A stretch of 64,000 nucleotides of DNA from Paenibacillus sp. FSL H7-0331 (GTDB lineage Bacteria; Bacillota; Bacilli; Paenibacillales; NBRC-103111): NCBI RefSeq assembly GCF_001956045.1, contig NZ_MRTH01000027.1, forward strand, positions 1 through 64,000, in the 5' to 3' direction. The notes beneath the pieces are model-generated. The model saw only the letters and a list, made by a program, of their open reading frames with translations. It had not been told where the DNA came from and ran no database searches. Below are positions 26,978 to 36,400 of the stretch, one piece after another. Both the position numbers and the translations under genes were made by a program. Each line of letters begins with the position of its first letter. Within the stretch, counting starts at the first letter, position 1.

Positions 26978-27117
26978 ATGGAGGGCAAGGATGGCATTAA
27001 GGTTAATGCCATCAGCCCAGGCTGGATTGAAACGGGTGATTATAACAGTCTTAGACCGGAGGGTTTAGCCCTTGCCTGTCTGTATCTGACAGATCCTGAA
27101 AATAATTTTATCGGATT
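26978..27117 (+). pseudogene. short-chain dehydrogenase/reductase fragment
   Basis: GIKVNAISPGWIETGDYNSL is the unmistakable post-active-site segment of an SDR, and ACLYLTDPENNFI is its usual C-terminal block. The ~20 residues that normally separate them are deleted, as are the N-terminal Rossmann part and the last strand. The fragment abuts the stop of the oxidoreductase on the other strand. Confidence 0.75.
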
Positions 27118-27123
27118 AAGAAA

Positions 27124-28188
27124 CTATAGAACGACCTCTCTACCGGTTTCCGCAGATGTATAGATGGCTGATAAAATTTTAATCATATCTACGCCATGCT
27201 CCGGCAGATTGATAGGTTCTGCTCGCTGCTGGACGACTTCGATAAAATGCCTGAGATGCTCTCCGTGACCTGGGGGGGCGTCTTTTTTCAGGACAGGGGT
27301 GATGTTCGTCAATTGGCCTGCTGCTTCGGAGTATAGCTGCAGCACGCCATTCCGCAAATTACTGCCCGCTTTGGTGCCTCGAAGCTCGACGAAGTTCGCA
27401 TCCTCAAGAATATTGGAGGCCCAGCTGAACTCAATTTGCAGTGAAGCTCCGTTCTCAAAACGAATAAATCCGATAGCAAGATCCTCGACGTCAAAGGTTC
27501 CGCCCTCTTTCTTTTCACCGAAACGGCTGTGGATAGAGTTGGAAATTTCATTATTAGCGAATTTGGTGTAGGTAGCGCCAGTAACCGCCACCGGCTTGGG
27601 GTTACCCATCAGCCATACAGCCAAATCGATGAAATGGACACCTAAGTCAATTAACGAGCCGCCACCAGAAAGCTCCTTCGTTGTGAACCAGCCGCCTTTT
27701 CCGGGAATGCCTCTACGACGAACCCAACCGCAGCGACCTGTATAAATCTCACCCATATGCCCTTCGTCAATATAACGCTTTAAATAGCTAGAGGCTGGTG
27801 TGAAGCGGTTGTTTCTCATCGTCATCAGCACCTTGCCGCTGGCTTTGGCTGCATCGGCCATTTTCTGGGCTTCCTCAGGGTTGATGGCATCCGGCTTCTC
27901 GCAGAATACATGCTTGCCAGCCTTCAAGGCTGCAATCGCGACCTCGGAATGAAAGTAATTCGAAGTGCAAATATCGATGACATCGATATCATCACGCTCT
28001 AGTAGCTCGCGGTAATCAGCGTATGCGGAAGGGATGCCAAATTCTGCTGCAACGGACTCAGCCCGCTCTTGGTTGATGTCACAAACAGCGACGATTTCCA
28101 CCTCGGGATGTGCTTGCAATGGCTGTATATGTGAGCTCCGAAAAATGTTGCCGACGCCAACAATACCTAATCTTAACTGATTTTCCAT
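27124..28188 (-). CDS. Gfo/Idh/MocA family oxidoreductase
   Basis: A 354-aa NAD(P)-dependent sugar- or inositol-type dehydrogenase. The Rossmann start is LRLGIVGVGNIFRSSHIQPL, followed by VCDINQERAESVA, the family signature HVFCEKPDAINPEEAQKM, and the C-terminal alpha/beta domain with GGGSLIDLGVHFIDLAVWLM carrying the catalytic-type H. Substrate is unknown. The ribosome site is GGAGGAAG before the ATG. The gene upstream in the same operon, 31 bases away, is a xylose-isomerase-like TIM barrel; such pairs convert an uncommon sugar through a keto intermediate. The divergent AraC regulator at 29209 probably controls both. Confidence 0.92.
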   Translation of the reverse strand: MENQLRLGIVGVGNIFRSSHIQPLQAHPEVEIVAVCDINQERAESVAAEFGIPSAYADYRELLERDDIDVIDICTSNYFHSEVAIAALKAGKHVFCEKPDAINPEEAQKMADAAKASGKVLMTMRNNRFTPASSYLKRYIDEGHMGEIYTGRCGWVRRRGIPGKGGWFTTKELSGGGSLIDLGVHFIDLAVWLMGNPKPVAVTGATYTKFANNEISNSIHSRFGEKKEGGTFDVEDLAIGFIRFENGASLQIEFSWASNILEDANFVELRGTKAGSNLRNGVLQLYSEAAGQLTNITPVLKKDAPPGHGEHLRHFIEVVQQRAEPINLPEHGVDMIKILSAIYTSAETGREVVL

Positions 28189-28219
28189 GATGCTTCCTCC
28201 TCTAATCCGATATGTAGTT

Positions 28220-28978
28220 TTAAAGCTTAGTAATCATTTGGGTTAAATTGTTAAAGCTGGTTTCTACACAATCCAACGGATTGCCGTCGCATTTATCCTG
28301 CTCGACCACATACCATTCCACACCGTTCGAAGCTCCCCAGCGGAGAATGGGCAGGAAATCAATACTGCCTGTGCCAATTTCGGCGAATACCTGGTGCTCG
28401 TCTGCTGTCATATCCTTTAGATGGATGATCGGCGTCCGATTGGCGTAGCTGTCAAGGAATGGTACGATGTCACGGCCACCTTTTTTTACCCAAAATACGT
28501 CTGGCTCGGCAAAAATAAGATTGCTTGCTGCAGGTTCCAGTATATGCTCCAGTGCGCTTGTGCCGTCAACAGCAACATCAAATTCAAAAGCATGATTGTG
28601 ATAGCTGATACGCAGCCCTTTCTCTTGAACAGCCGCAGCCGCTTCGTTCAAAGCTTTCTTGATCATGCGATAGCCAGCTTCATCCCGCTTGTCTTGCGGA
28701 GGTGAGGAGCATACCAAATCCCTCGTTTGAAACAGCTCGGCATCACGTACTGCTTTATCCAGATCGCCAACAAGGTCATTAAAGCCAATGTGCAGTCCAG
28801 CTGTTTGCATGCCAAGCTCATGGATTAGAGCTGCAAGCTCGGCAGGATCATAATCATGGTATCCGGCCATTTGGACGCCAGCCCATCCGATTTCTTTCAT
28901 ATGCCGAAGTACCTTAGGGAAATCGGCCTTGCATTCTTCGCGTAACGTGTACAATTGAATGGCTAATTGATTCTGCAT
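28220..28978 (-). CDS. sugar phosphate isomerase/epimerase family (xylose isomerase-like TIM barrel)
   Basis: A 252-aa AP_endonuc_2-type TIM barrel. It begins IQLYTLREECKADFPKVLRH, with WAGVQMAGYHDY, GLHIGFNDL, LRISYHNHAFEF, and metal-ligand-type segments FAEPDVFWVKKGG, PIIHLKDM and WYVVEQD. Glutamate, histidine and aspartate at strand ends match the metal site of the IolE/DTE-like enzymes. It forms an operon with the Gfo/Idh/MocA gene, which it precedes. The substrate cannot be read from sequence; a sugar or inositol derivative is likely. Confidence 0.9.
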   Translation of the reverse strand: MQNQLAIQLYTLREECKADFPKVLRHMKEIGWAGVQMAGYHDYDPAELAALIHELGMQTAGLHIGFNDLVGDLDKAVRDAELFQTRDLVCSSPPQDKRDEAGYRMIKKALNEAAAAVQEKGLRISYHNHAFEFDVAVDGTSALEHILEPAASNLIFAEPDVFWVKKGGRDIVPFLDSYANRTPIIHLKDMTADEHQVFAEIGTGSIDFLPILRWGASNGVEWYVVEQDKCDGNPLDCVETSFNNLTQMITKL

Positions 28979-28995
28979 GTTGTCGCTCCCTATTC

Positions 28996-29032
28996 TATAC
29001 TGAATGACATAAACCTAACGTTTTTCAGTATA
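28996..29032. promoter_or_regulatory. 9-bp inverted repeat, candidate AraC operator
   Basis: TATACTGAA (28996-29004) and TTCAGTATA (29024-29032) are exact inverted repeats whose centres are 28 bases apart, in the divergent gap between the sugar operon and its AraC gene. The rest of 28979-29208 is A+T-rich promoter-like DNA. Confidence 0.45.
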
Positions 29033-29208
29033 CATGTAATCGGTTTCGATGTCCTTTACTTATCTTCCAATTTTATTCTCTTATCTTATTGTCAGCTTTC
29101 TGTGGATTAGGAAGGCTTTACATAGGTATTTCTTTGAAATACAATCAATGATATCGGTTACAATTAATTGATGTATCTTATTTATCCTAAGGCGGATCCA
29201 GGTGACTT

Positions 29209-30003
29209 ATGATGCGAATTGCTACTGCAGGGTATTCCCGGCACACACGGTCGTTTTATTCTAACCAAGCTCATGGCTTGAAGTATTTTCTAGTTCGGCT
29301 GCAGACAGAGGGCTTCTGCCAGGCCATTGTGAATGGTACCTTATACGTAATTCGCCCAGGCGATCTCCTGCTATGCAAACCCGGGGATAGCTACGAGCTG
29401 ATGATTCAGCTTGGCACCAATGAGCCGCCGAGCGGAGACTACTTTCTAAGCGTGGATCACAATGAATGCTGGATGCAGGAATGGTGGGAGGATTATAAGC
29501 AAGAAGTCAAGCTCAATGTAGGTATTGACGAAATGCTTATTTCCATTTGGCGGCATCTGGTCTATGAAAAGCGGAGAGTGAAGGACTCCAATCCCGACAT
29601 CATGGATTATTTATCCCGAAGCATTCTATTGCATTTGAAGCGCCTGATTACCGATGGCGTAAGTTCTAATACCTATGAACGCTCGGTGTCCAACCAAATC
29701 AAAATGTTCATTGAGAAAAATGCTACGGAGCCCATTACGCTCAAGGATGTCTCAATGTCTGTCGGGCTTAGCGTGTCCCGGGCCTCGCAGCTTTTTAAGC
29801 AGGCGTTCAATCAATCGGTGATGGATTATGCCATCGAGGTGCGGTTGTCCATTGCCAAAGAGCGTATTCTGATCGGTGGCTCGACCTTGCAGGAGGTTTC
29901 CTTTCTTTGCGGGTTTGCCAACTATACGCATTTTAATCGTTTATTTCGTTTGCGGTTTGGGATGACACCTAGCGAATACAGACGGCAGGTTCGCCCTCAA
30001 TAA
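29209..30003 (+). CDS. AraC family transcriptional regulator
   Basis: A 264-aa regulator with a cupin sensing part (GFCQAIVNGTLYVIRPGDLL) and a two-HTH AraC domain: ITLKDVSMSVGLSVSRASQL and TLQEVSFLCGFANYTHFNRL, ending FGMTPSEYRRQ. The start ATG-ATG follows CAGGTGAC. It is divergent from the isomerase/oxidoreductase operon, which makes it the likely sugar-responsive activator or repressor of that operon. Confidence 0.92.
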   Translation: MMRIATAGYSRHTRSFYSNQAHGLKYFLVRLQTEGFCQAIVNGTLYVIRPGDLLLCKPGDSYELMIQLGTNEPPSGDYFLSVDHNECWMQEWWEDYKQEVKLNVGIDEMLISIWRHLVYEKRRVKDSNPDIMDYLSRSILLHLKRLITDGVSSNTYERSVSNQIKMFIEKNATEPITLKDVSMSVGLSVSRASQLFKQAFNQSVMDYAIEVRLSIAKERILIGGSTLQEVSFLCGFANYTHFNRLFRLRFGMTPSEYRRQVRPQ

Positions 30004-30096
30004 TGGCAAGCCTTTTGTAAGGGACATTGTATCTACATCAATTTTTTCGAAAAAAGTCGTTAAGTTATTGAAAGATAGGCTGTTTGTATAGAGGTT

Positions 30097-30291
30097 ATGG
30101 CACGGCTGGATGCGCGGATCAATGATGTTTACTGGATCTCCAATTATATTAATTTTAGTCCGGCCACCCAGGAATTATTTAAAAACTTAGCTACTAATTC
30201 CGTGCTGTGTTGGATGAAATTCCCGAAATACTGGGTGTTGTATTGTATGAATTGCATGAGAATGGCTAACATTGAAATAGACAATACTGCT
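30097..30291 (+). pseudogene. unidentified gene remnant with a frameshift
   Basis: One frame reads ARLDARINDVYWISNYINFS and PATQELFKNLATN; a frame one base over continues VLDEIPEILGVVLYELHENG and stops. Both read like protein, so they look like the tail of one lost gene with a 1-base shift near 30200. There is no ribosome site. The family is not recognised. Confidence 0.4.
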
Positions 30292-30332
30292 AAAGCCCCT
30301 CGTTCTTTTTGCGGAATTGAGGGGCTTTCTTA
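30292..30332. terminator. rho-independent terminator
   Basis: AAAGCCCCTC and GAGGGGCTTT form a 10-bp stem with a 17-base loop, followed by TCTTAC. It would end transcription from the AraC gene. Confidence 0.8.
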
Positions 30333-30486
30333 CATACTTGGGATATTAATGTATTAAGACTTTTGTGTAAAAAACCAAACGCTGAGCTTTACTGCAGTTG
30401 TTATGGAGTATTTGATCCCATTCTTATTGACTGCGGAGTCCAAATCAGAGATATTCTCGCCTTCGAGACGTTACAACACGCTACCA

Positions 30487-31407
30487 TCAGGCCTTGAGGC
30501 CAAAACAGACTCGGAGTGGTTTTACTCTGCGTATCACATAGGTAGCGATACTCATGATGAATGCTAATAACGCAATGAGCAGAAACGATATGATGCCGTA
30601 ATTGATCTCCTTTAGAATATAATATCCGATAATAATCAGATAAGTCTGATGCAAGATATAGACCGGAAAAGCAGCCGGGTTAAAGTAGTTCATAAACGTT
30701 GATTTTCTGTTCAAGTACCTTTTCCCGTATCCGAGAATTGCGAGTAGAGCTATCCAATAAATGATCAGATGGAGAGAGGTAAAGGTAAAGCCCGACTGAC
30801 TTCCAATGGTGTAGATTTCCCCCAAAAGAAGAGCTGTTCCAACTAGAGCCGCTACAAGATAGAACCTCCGGTGTTTCTCAATCATATCGATGATCGTATC
30901 GCTGGTTGCGATGAAAAAGCCAATCATAAAATAACCTGCGTATAGAAAAATGTTTTTGCCGCTCACATCCGGCAGGGCGGAAAGAACGGTCAAGCCAGCA
31001 AACGGCAAAAGCATGAAAATTGGATGTCGCATCCAAGATGGTGAGTATTGTTTTTTAATAATCCTGAGCATCAGTGGCAAAAGGCCGATCGAGATCAGAA
31101 AAAGAAACAAAATAAACCACAGGTGTGCTGGAGAAATGCCTCCGGCATATTCAGACCAATTGGAAATGTCGGTAAAATAACGTTTTAGAAATGCGAGGTA
31201 GCTTTCCTGTTCGTTCAGATGAAATTTTTTCGCATAATACCCCTTCGGAGGGACGATAACCAGAATACCAATAAAAAGTGGGATCAGCAGTCTAGAGAAA
31301 CGCTCTTTGACAAAATGACTCGCCGATCTTCTCTGAAGCCCATAAAAACTTGACATACCAGCTAGAAGAAAGAGCAGCGGCATAAACCAGAAACAGGAAT
31401 GAATCAC
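30487..31407 (-). CDS. acyltransferase 3 family membrane protein, N-terminally frameshifted
   Basis: A polytopic OafA/NodX-type O-acyltransferase. The open part (306 aa) contains about nine membrane helices, LLFLLAGMSSFYGL with the family's G-S-x-F region, and SPAHLWFILFLFLISIGLLP. The true start is at 31538 (ribosome site GAGAGAGGG), reading MRKDYIDWLRNIGILYLFLY then HTARIFDDINPFYIKG, which includes the catalytic-type YH of the first helix. That frame breaks at a run of four G (cccc at 31431-31434, plus strand); adding one G restores ETNVVSSLVIHSCFWF without a gap. So it is a one-base deletion or sequence error in a near-complete gene of about 350 aa. It is the last gene of the tetR-DUF4097 operon. 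Confidence 0.82.
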   Translation of the reverse strand: MIHSCFWFMPLLFLLAGMSSFYGLQRRSASHFVKERFSRLLIPLFIGILVIVPPKGYYAKKFHLNEQESYLAFLKRYFTDISNWSEYAGGISPAHLWFILFLFLISIGLLPLMLRIIKKQYSPSWMRHPIFMLLPFAGLTVLSALPDVSGKNIFLYAGYFMIGFFIATSDTIIDMIEKHRRFYLVAALVGTALLLGEIYTIGSQSGFTFTSLHLIIYWIALLAILGYGKRYLNRKSTFMNYFNPAAFPVYILHQTYLIIIGYYILKEINYGIISFLLIALLAFIMSIATYVIRRVKPLRVCFGLKA

Positions 31408-31552
31408 TAGAGAAGAAACAACATTCGTCTCCCCTTAATATAGAACGGGTTGATGTCATCAAAAATTCTTGCTGTATGATATAGGAACAAATACAGAATA
31501 CCTATATTTCTTAGCCAATCGATGTAATCTTTGCGCATGGTACACCCTCTCT

Positions 31553-32251
31553 CTATTTTCTACTGACAGACATATGGCCCGAGTCGGATTCCATAACAAT
31601 TTTATTGGTGGAGGCTTCATCGCTTTGGAGCTTGCTCTCCCATTTACCTTTCCATTTGAACTCAAGTGTGATGTCATTTTGAAAAATATAGTCGATGCTT
31701 CCGGAAGAGCTTAGCCCCTCCAAACGAATATCCGCGGACGTTGAATGGGCCGAAAGCTCGTCACTTGTGATATCTTTCATACTGATTTCCCCGTTCTCGG
31801 AATGAACGACGATGGCTCGACTATTGATATTTTGGATGGATACTTTGCCGTTTTCACTGGAGACGAAGATTTGATCCAGCCGATTTTCTGTCCCTTTCGT
31901 TGCTACCTTCACAAAGACGTCCAAGCTATTGTTAAAGTTAAAATTCAGGAGCTTGTGAAATCCGGTTTGCTTAATAACAACAGAGTTATTTTTTGACTCG
32001 AAGTTGATGTGGCTGCTGTCATATTTGCCCTTGGCTACGACCTCAACCTCTGTTTTGTCTTTCAGGCCCTCTATGGCTTCAATATGAATTTTGGCATTTT
32101 CGACGTCGACACGAATGCTTTGGATATCGGTTGCCGTATAACTCGTACTGCTTGAGGATGCGGTCAGAGATTTTATAAAGCCATACGCTAGACATAGAAC
32201 GGCAATTACGATGAATAAAAGGATGGCGGGGATTTTTTTATTGTCGCTCAT
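31553..32251 (-). CDS. DUF4097-type membrane-anchored beta-helix protein
   Basis: A 232-aa protein with an N-terminal membrane helix (AILLFIVIAVLCLAYGFI) and an outside part rich in short beta strands with repeating V-S-S-E-N-G-K and V-H-S-E-N-G-E units, the pattern of the DUF4097 putative adhesin-like fold. The biochemical role of the family is unknown. The start is the ATG at 32251 after GGAGGG; it overlaps the tetR stop (ATGA). The acyltransferase gene follows after 14 bases. Its TetR neighbour probably regulates the whole unit. Confidence 0.78.
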   Translation of the reverse strand: MSDNKKIPAILLFIVIAVLCLAYGFIKSLTASSSSTSYTATDIQSIRVDVENAKIHIEAIEGLKDKTEVEVVAKGKYDSSHINFESKNNSVVIKQTGFHKLLNFNFNNSLDVFVKVATKGTENRLDQIFVSSENGKVSIQNINSRAIVVHSENGEISMKDITSDELSAHSTSADIRLEGLSSSGSIDYIFQNDITLEFKWKGKWESKLQSDEASTNKIVMESDSGHMSVSRK

Positions 32252-32889
32252 TCTGTTTGATCCCTCCATGAAGCTTCCATTTGTTTGATAACGGAGTTAA
32301 GACCCGCAGAATAGATACTCAGCAGCTGGTCCACAAGCTTATTGTACGTCTCTCCTTCCTCGTTATCTCTCAGAATGAGGCACAGCCCTTCTACAAGCGA
32401 AGACGATAACATCCGAGCCAGCGCAGCTTCGTATTCGGTCAGAATCTCATTCCTCCTGGCTTTTAGAATCATACTCTCGATAACGGAAAACGAAAGCTTG
32501 ATCAAATCCGACTTCACGTGCTCGTACTTGGTGCCCTCGCTTCGGTTAAGGACGATGGTCATTTCAGCGGTGAACGTCTTGAACAAATCGACGAGTGTTG
32601 CTTCGATTTTGCTGTAATATTTGAGCACGTCGGGGGTATCGTTCTCGTAACTGAAATTGATCTTTTGACGCATTTCAATCATATTTGTCTCATATTTCTC
32701 ATAGACGGGTTGAACAAGCTCATCGAACAATTCATCCTTGTTTTTGTAATAACGATAAACATTACCGATAGCTACCCCGGCAGTCCCGGCAATATTCCGC
32801 ATCGAGGCCTTCACATATCCCTCTTTGTTGAATTCCGCTAGAGCAGCCTTTCGTATTCTGCTGCGAATTTCATCCTTTAAAATTTGCAA
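32248..32889 (-). CDS. TetR/AcrR family transcriptional regulator
   Basis: A 213-aa regulator with the classic N-terminal helix-turn-helix: RSRIRKAALAEFNKEGYVKA, MRNIAGTAGVAIGNVYRYYK and NKDELFDELV. The C-terminal ~150 residues form the helical ligand/dimer domain. It is the first gene of the operon with DUF4097 and acyltransferase genes, whose products act at the cell surface, so it probably senses an envelope or small-molecule signal and represses its own operon. The ligand is unknown. Confidence 0.92.
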   Translation of the reverse strand: MQILKDEIRSRIRKAALAEFNKEGYVKASMRNIAGTAGVAIGNVYRYYKNKDELFDELVQPVYEKYETNMIEMRQKINFSYENDTPDVLKYYSKIEATLVDLFKTFTAEMTIVLNRSEGTKYEHVKSDLIKLSFSVIESMILKARRNEILTEYEAALARMLSSSLVEGLCLILRDNEEGETYNKLVDQLLSIYSAGLNSVIKQMEASWRDQTE

Positions 32890-33413
32890 GAGTTATCACC
32901 TGCTTAATGGATAATTCAAAAGAGAACGAAATGTTCACTATTGATAAACTGAATTATATCATCACCTATACCGATTGCAACCCGTCTTAGGTCTATGTTG
33001 GCATGTGAAAAGAGTGTGATCCTTGATCTAAATGGATTAATGAGTCATTCAGAGGGGGAAATATCCAGAACGACGAGGCCGCTCATGTAATTAATGTCTT
33101 GATGCAAAACACCAAAATCAACAGGGTGCCTTCCATACTTGAATGGCCTATTTGAGTTTGATCATGTGCTTGTAATGGATTATTCTTTCACTTTGCTAGG
33201 CATTATCCTCGCTATGCTCAGAATTGGTTCAGAATACACATGTTAAACTAACTATACAAAAGAATAAGACAAAATTAGACAGGGGGAAAGGGCGGATTGT
33301 GTCAAACGTTGTAGGATTTTCGCCTGCTTGAATGCAGTAGGTAAGTTGATAGTTTTGTTTCTATTAACGCTTCTAGCAAGCGTAATACAAGTGAAAGTGA
33401 AGGGGAGTATTTA
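32890..33413. other. divergent intergenic region upstream of the giant SLH protein
   Basis: About 520 bases without a gene. It holds a small dyad ACGCTT-CTAGC-AAGCGT at 33367-33383, just before the ribosome site, which could be an operator. I see no promoter that fits well and no riboswitch. Short frames such as those around 33060-33240 look random. Confidence 0.4.
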
Positions 33414-36400
33414 GTGAGAAAACGTTGGAATTCCGGATTGGCCAAAATATTAATTGCTGCTTTGTTGGTTCAGTGTATGCCTCTATTGCATGGGGGGATG
33501 GGCGCGGCTCAAGCAAATGGAACGGTAACGGGACAGACTTACGGCAGCGGAACTAATACCGTGCAGTCAAATACCTACACCGTTGTTACTCCGATGCTGC
33601 AACTGACTACGCCTACATCGGACAGTTCAACAATAGCAGACTATAAATGGGAGAGAGTCACGTCAAATTTACCTCCCACTGCCAGACAAGCTGCGGCTAT
33701 GGCTCATGACGAGAAGGCAGGCAATGTGGTCATGTTCGGTGGTCAGGGCAATAGCGGACTGTTTGATGAGACCTGGATTTGGGATGGTAGACAGAAAACT
33801 TGGCAAGAATTGACGATTACTTCTTCCAAGCCTCCCAAACGTCAAGGAGCGGTAATGGCCTATGACGCTACTAGCCAAAAAGTACTTATGTTTGGCGGCG
33901 TAGGTCAGTCAGGTGTACTTAACGATACATGGCTGTGGAACGGCACAGATGCCAAATGGGAGCAAGTAAGCGGGACAGCTCCTTCAGCCCGTGGAGGAGC
34001 TCAGCTCGCCTATGATGGTGAGCAGCTAGTCTTGTTCGGCGGTTATACAGGAAGTGGAAATTCGAAGACGCTGCTTGGTGATACATGGCTGTGGAACGGA
34101 ACAACCTGGACGCAGGCGCAGCCAGCTCAGTCACCTCCTGCTGCATATAGCGGCCAGATGGCCTACGACGGCAATACGGCGGTGCTGTACGGCGGTAACT
34201 CGGGATCGGTGACGAAATCGTATGTAGCCACCAGCGACAATTCGACTCATTCAGTGACCCATGATGACAGTTCTCCGCTGCTGTGGAAGTGGGATCGGGC
34301 TGCACAGTCATGGAGTTCGGTGAATGGTCCACATGTTGATTACGGTCGTTGGGGCCATGTCATGGCTTATGACGGACGCCGCGTTGTGCTCTTTAGTGGG
34401 GAACGGGACTATGTGCATACGTACGCTGCCGAGTTGGTGAAAGGCTTGAAATTGCCTACGACCAGGTATCCCCCTGCGTTCGACAGCATGGCGTACGGTT
34501 GGAGTAGCGACAAGTGGGAAGGCAGTGCGCGGCCGAAGTTCAGCATGGAAGGAATCTTTCAAAGCAAGACGGGATCCGATGGCAAGGTCTATGATGTTCA
34601 GATAGATTCCAATCAGCAGCTTCCCTTTCCGCTCAGCTATGCCAGCATGGCGTTTGACGGCAAAAATTTTGTCGTATTTGGCGGAAGCCGCAGTGAAATT
34701 GGTGTTGTAAACTTCCCGAGTAGCGGCAATGCTCAAGTCGGGACGTGGCCTGCAACTATTATGAACGAAACCTGGGTGTTCGGTTATTCGCCTCCGACAG
34801 CGCCAGGCATTAAGTTTGATGTAGATCCGGTTATCAACTTTGACTCTCAGCATATCAATGATACCGTCAATGTCGTAACCAATGTTTATGACAATGGTAC
34901 CAGAAAGATCTCCTCACAAGGGGTGGAGTACCGTAAGAAGGGAGATAGCGCATGGACGCGGGTGCCTAGTACAGATACGATCCCCGAAGACCCAAGTCCC
35001 TTTACGATTACACTCACCGGTCTGACTTGGCAGCAGGATTACGAAATCCGCGGCTATGCAGTCAATGAGATTGGCACTAGCTACACAGAAATCAAGGATT
35101 TTGCGATGAAGAACGATCCGAACATGCTGCGGCCAGATGTCCATTTCGACCGGGTTGGCGCATCGTTCCTGCATGTTAATGACAAGAAGCGGCTGGTCGC
35201 TGTTGGTACGGGTGTTACCAATTTACTGCGCAAGCCTTTGGATGGCATTCATTATTATTTGAAAGCTCAGGACGGTACACAGTATCCGTTGACTTATAAT
35301 ATTTTAAATGATCGCCAGCTTGAACTGACATTGAAGGTGACTGACCCTAAAATGAAGGATGTATTACCGCCAGGTAAATATGATGTACACCTGGAGCATG
35401 ATTTTTACAACGAGCGCAACCCACCTGTCAACCCACCTGTATTCACAGAAGGGCTGACAGTGACGGCACTTGATTTCTACAAACCGCGCAACTTTGCCCG
35501 AGTAGAAGTTCCGAGCACTTCCGCAAGCAATGAAGTGAACAGCCTTGTGCTGCAAGGTCCGTTTACGGAGAACCCAGATACGGCGAATACGTATACGCTT
35601 AACGACACATCAGAAACCGTGACGATCAATGAATCCGTCATGTTTAAAGGCAGCCGTCTTGCGGTGACCAAGGATCCATCGACCGGCAAGGCCACGATTA
35701 GTGGAGAGGGTCGCTTATTCGTCAATGGCGGTGGAACGTTGGGAGCGAATTTGTCCTACACGATTCAGGACGGAGCGTTCACGATTTCGTCGGACAACTT
35801 TTCCATTGCTCTGAACAGTAGTCAGGCAACTGATTATTTGAATATCGACATGCCTGTCAAGGCGAGCAAGCTTATTTTTGCCAAGGATGGCTTGCGTTTG
35901 ACTGGCGATCTTGAGATCGGCTTGCAGGTAGGGAGCCAGAAGGTTACAGGTTCCGTACCGATTGAAGAATTGAAATTCCGCAATAACCGGTTTGATCTAT
36001 CCGGTACGTATACGATGAACAACAGCTTTAAGGTTGGACCGTTTAACGCAAATGACACCAAATTTGTTGTGGACAGTCGCATTCCTTATGTTGGCGTTCG
36101 GGGTACGGGCAGCTTGCCTGATACCGATCTTAGCTTTGATTTGAACATGAAGACCAAGCAGGGACGTCTTGATGGTGTGAACTTTGGCATGTATCACAAG
36201 ACGAAGCTGGCTTCGACAGGCCTTCAGGTTAATTATTTGTTCGGAAATGTAGACAAGCTGGCGGAAAAAACGCAAATTCCCCAGAAGTTTAACGTTACCG
36301 GTTCTGTGATGGATCTAATTGTACCTGAGTTGAAGCACCCACAGGTTAATTACAAATTCAACCTGATCGGAACCGATTCGGTGTATATGGATGTATCCTC

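Noticed and set aside
29033..29050. CcpA cre-like sequence TGTAATCGGTTTCG before the sugar operon
   Set aside because: At least two mismatches at key cre positions and no symmetry; too weak to call.
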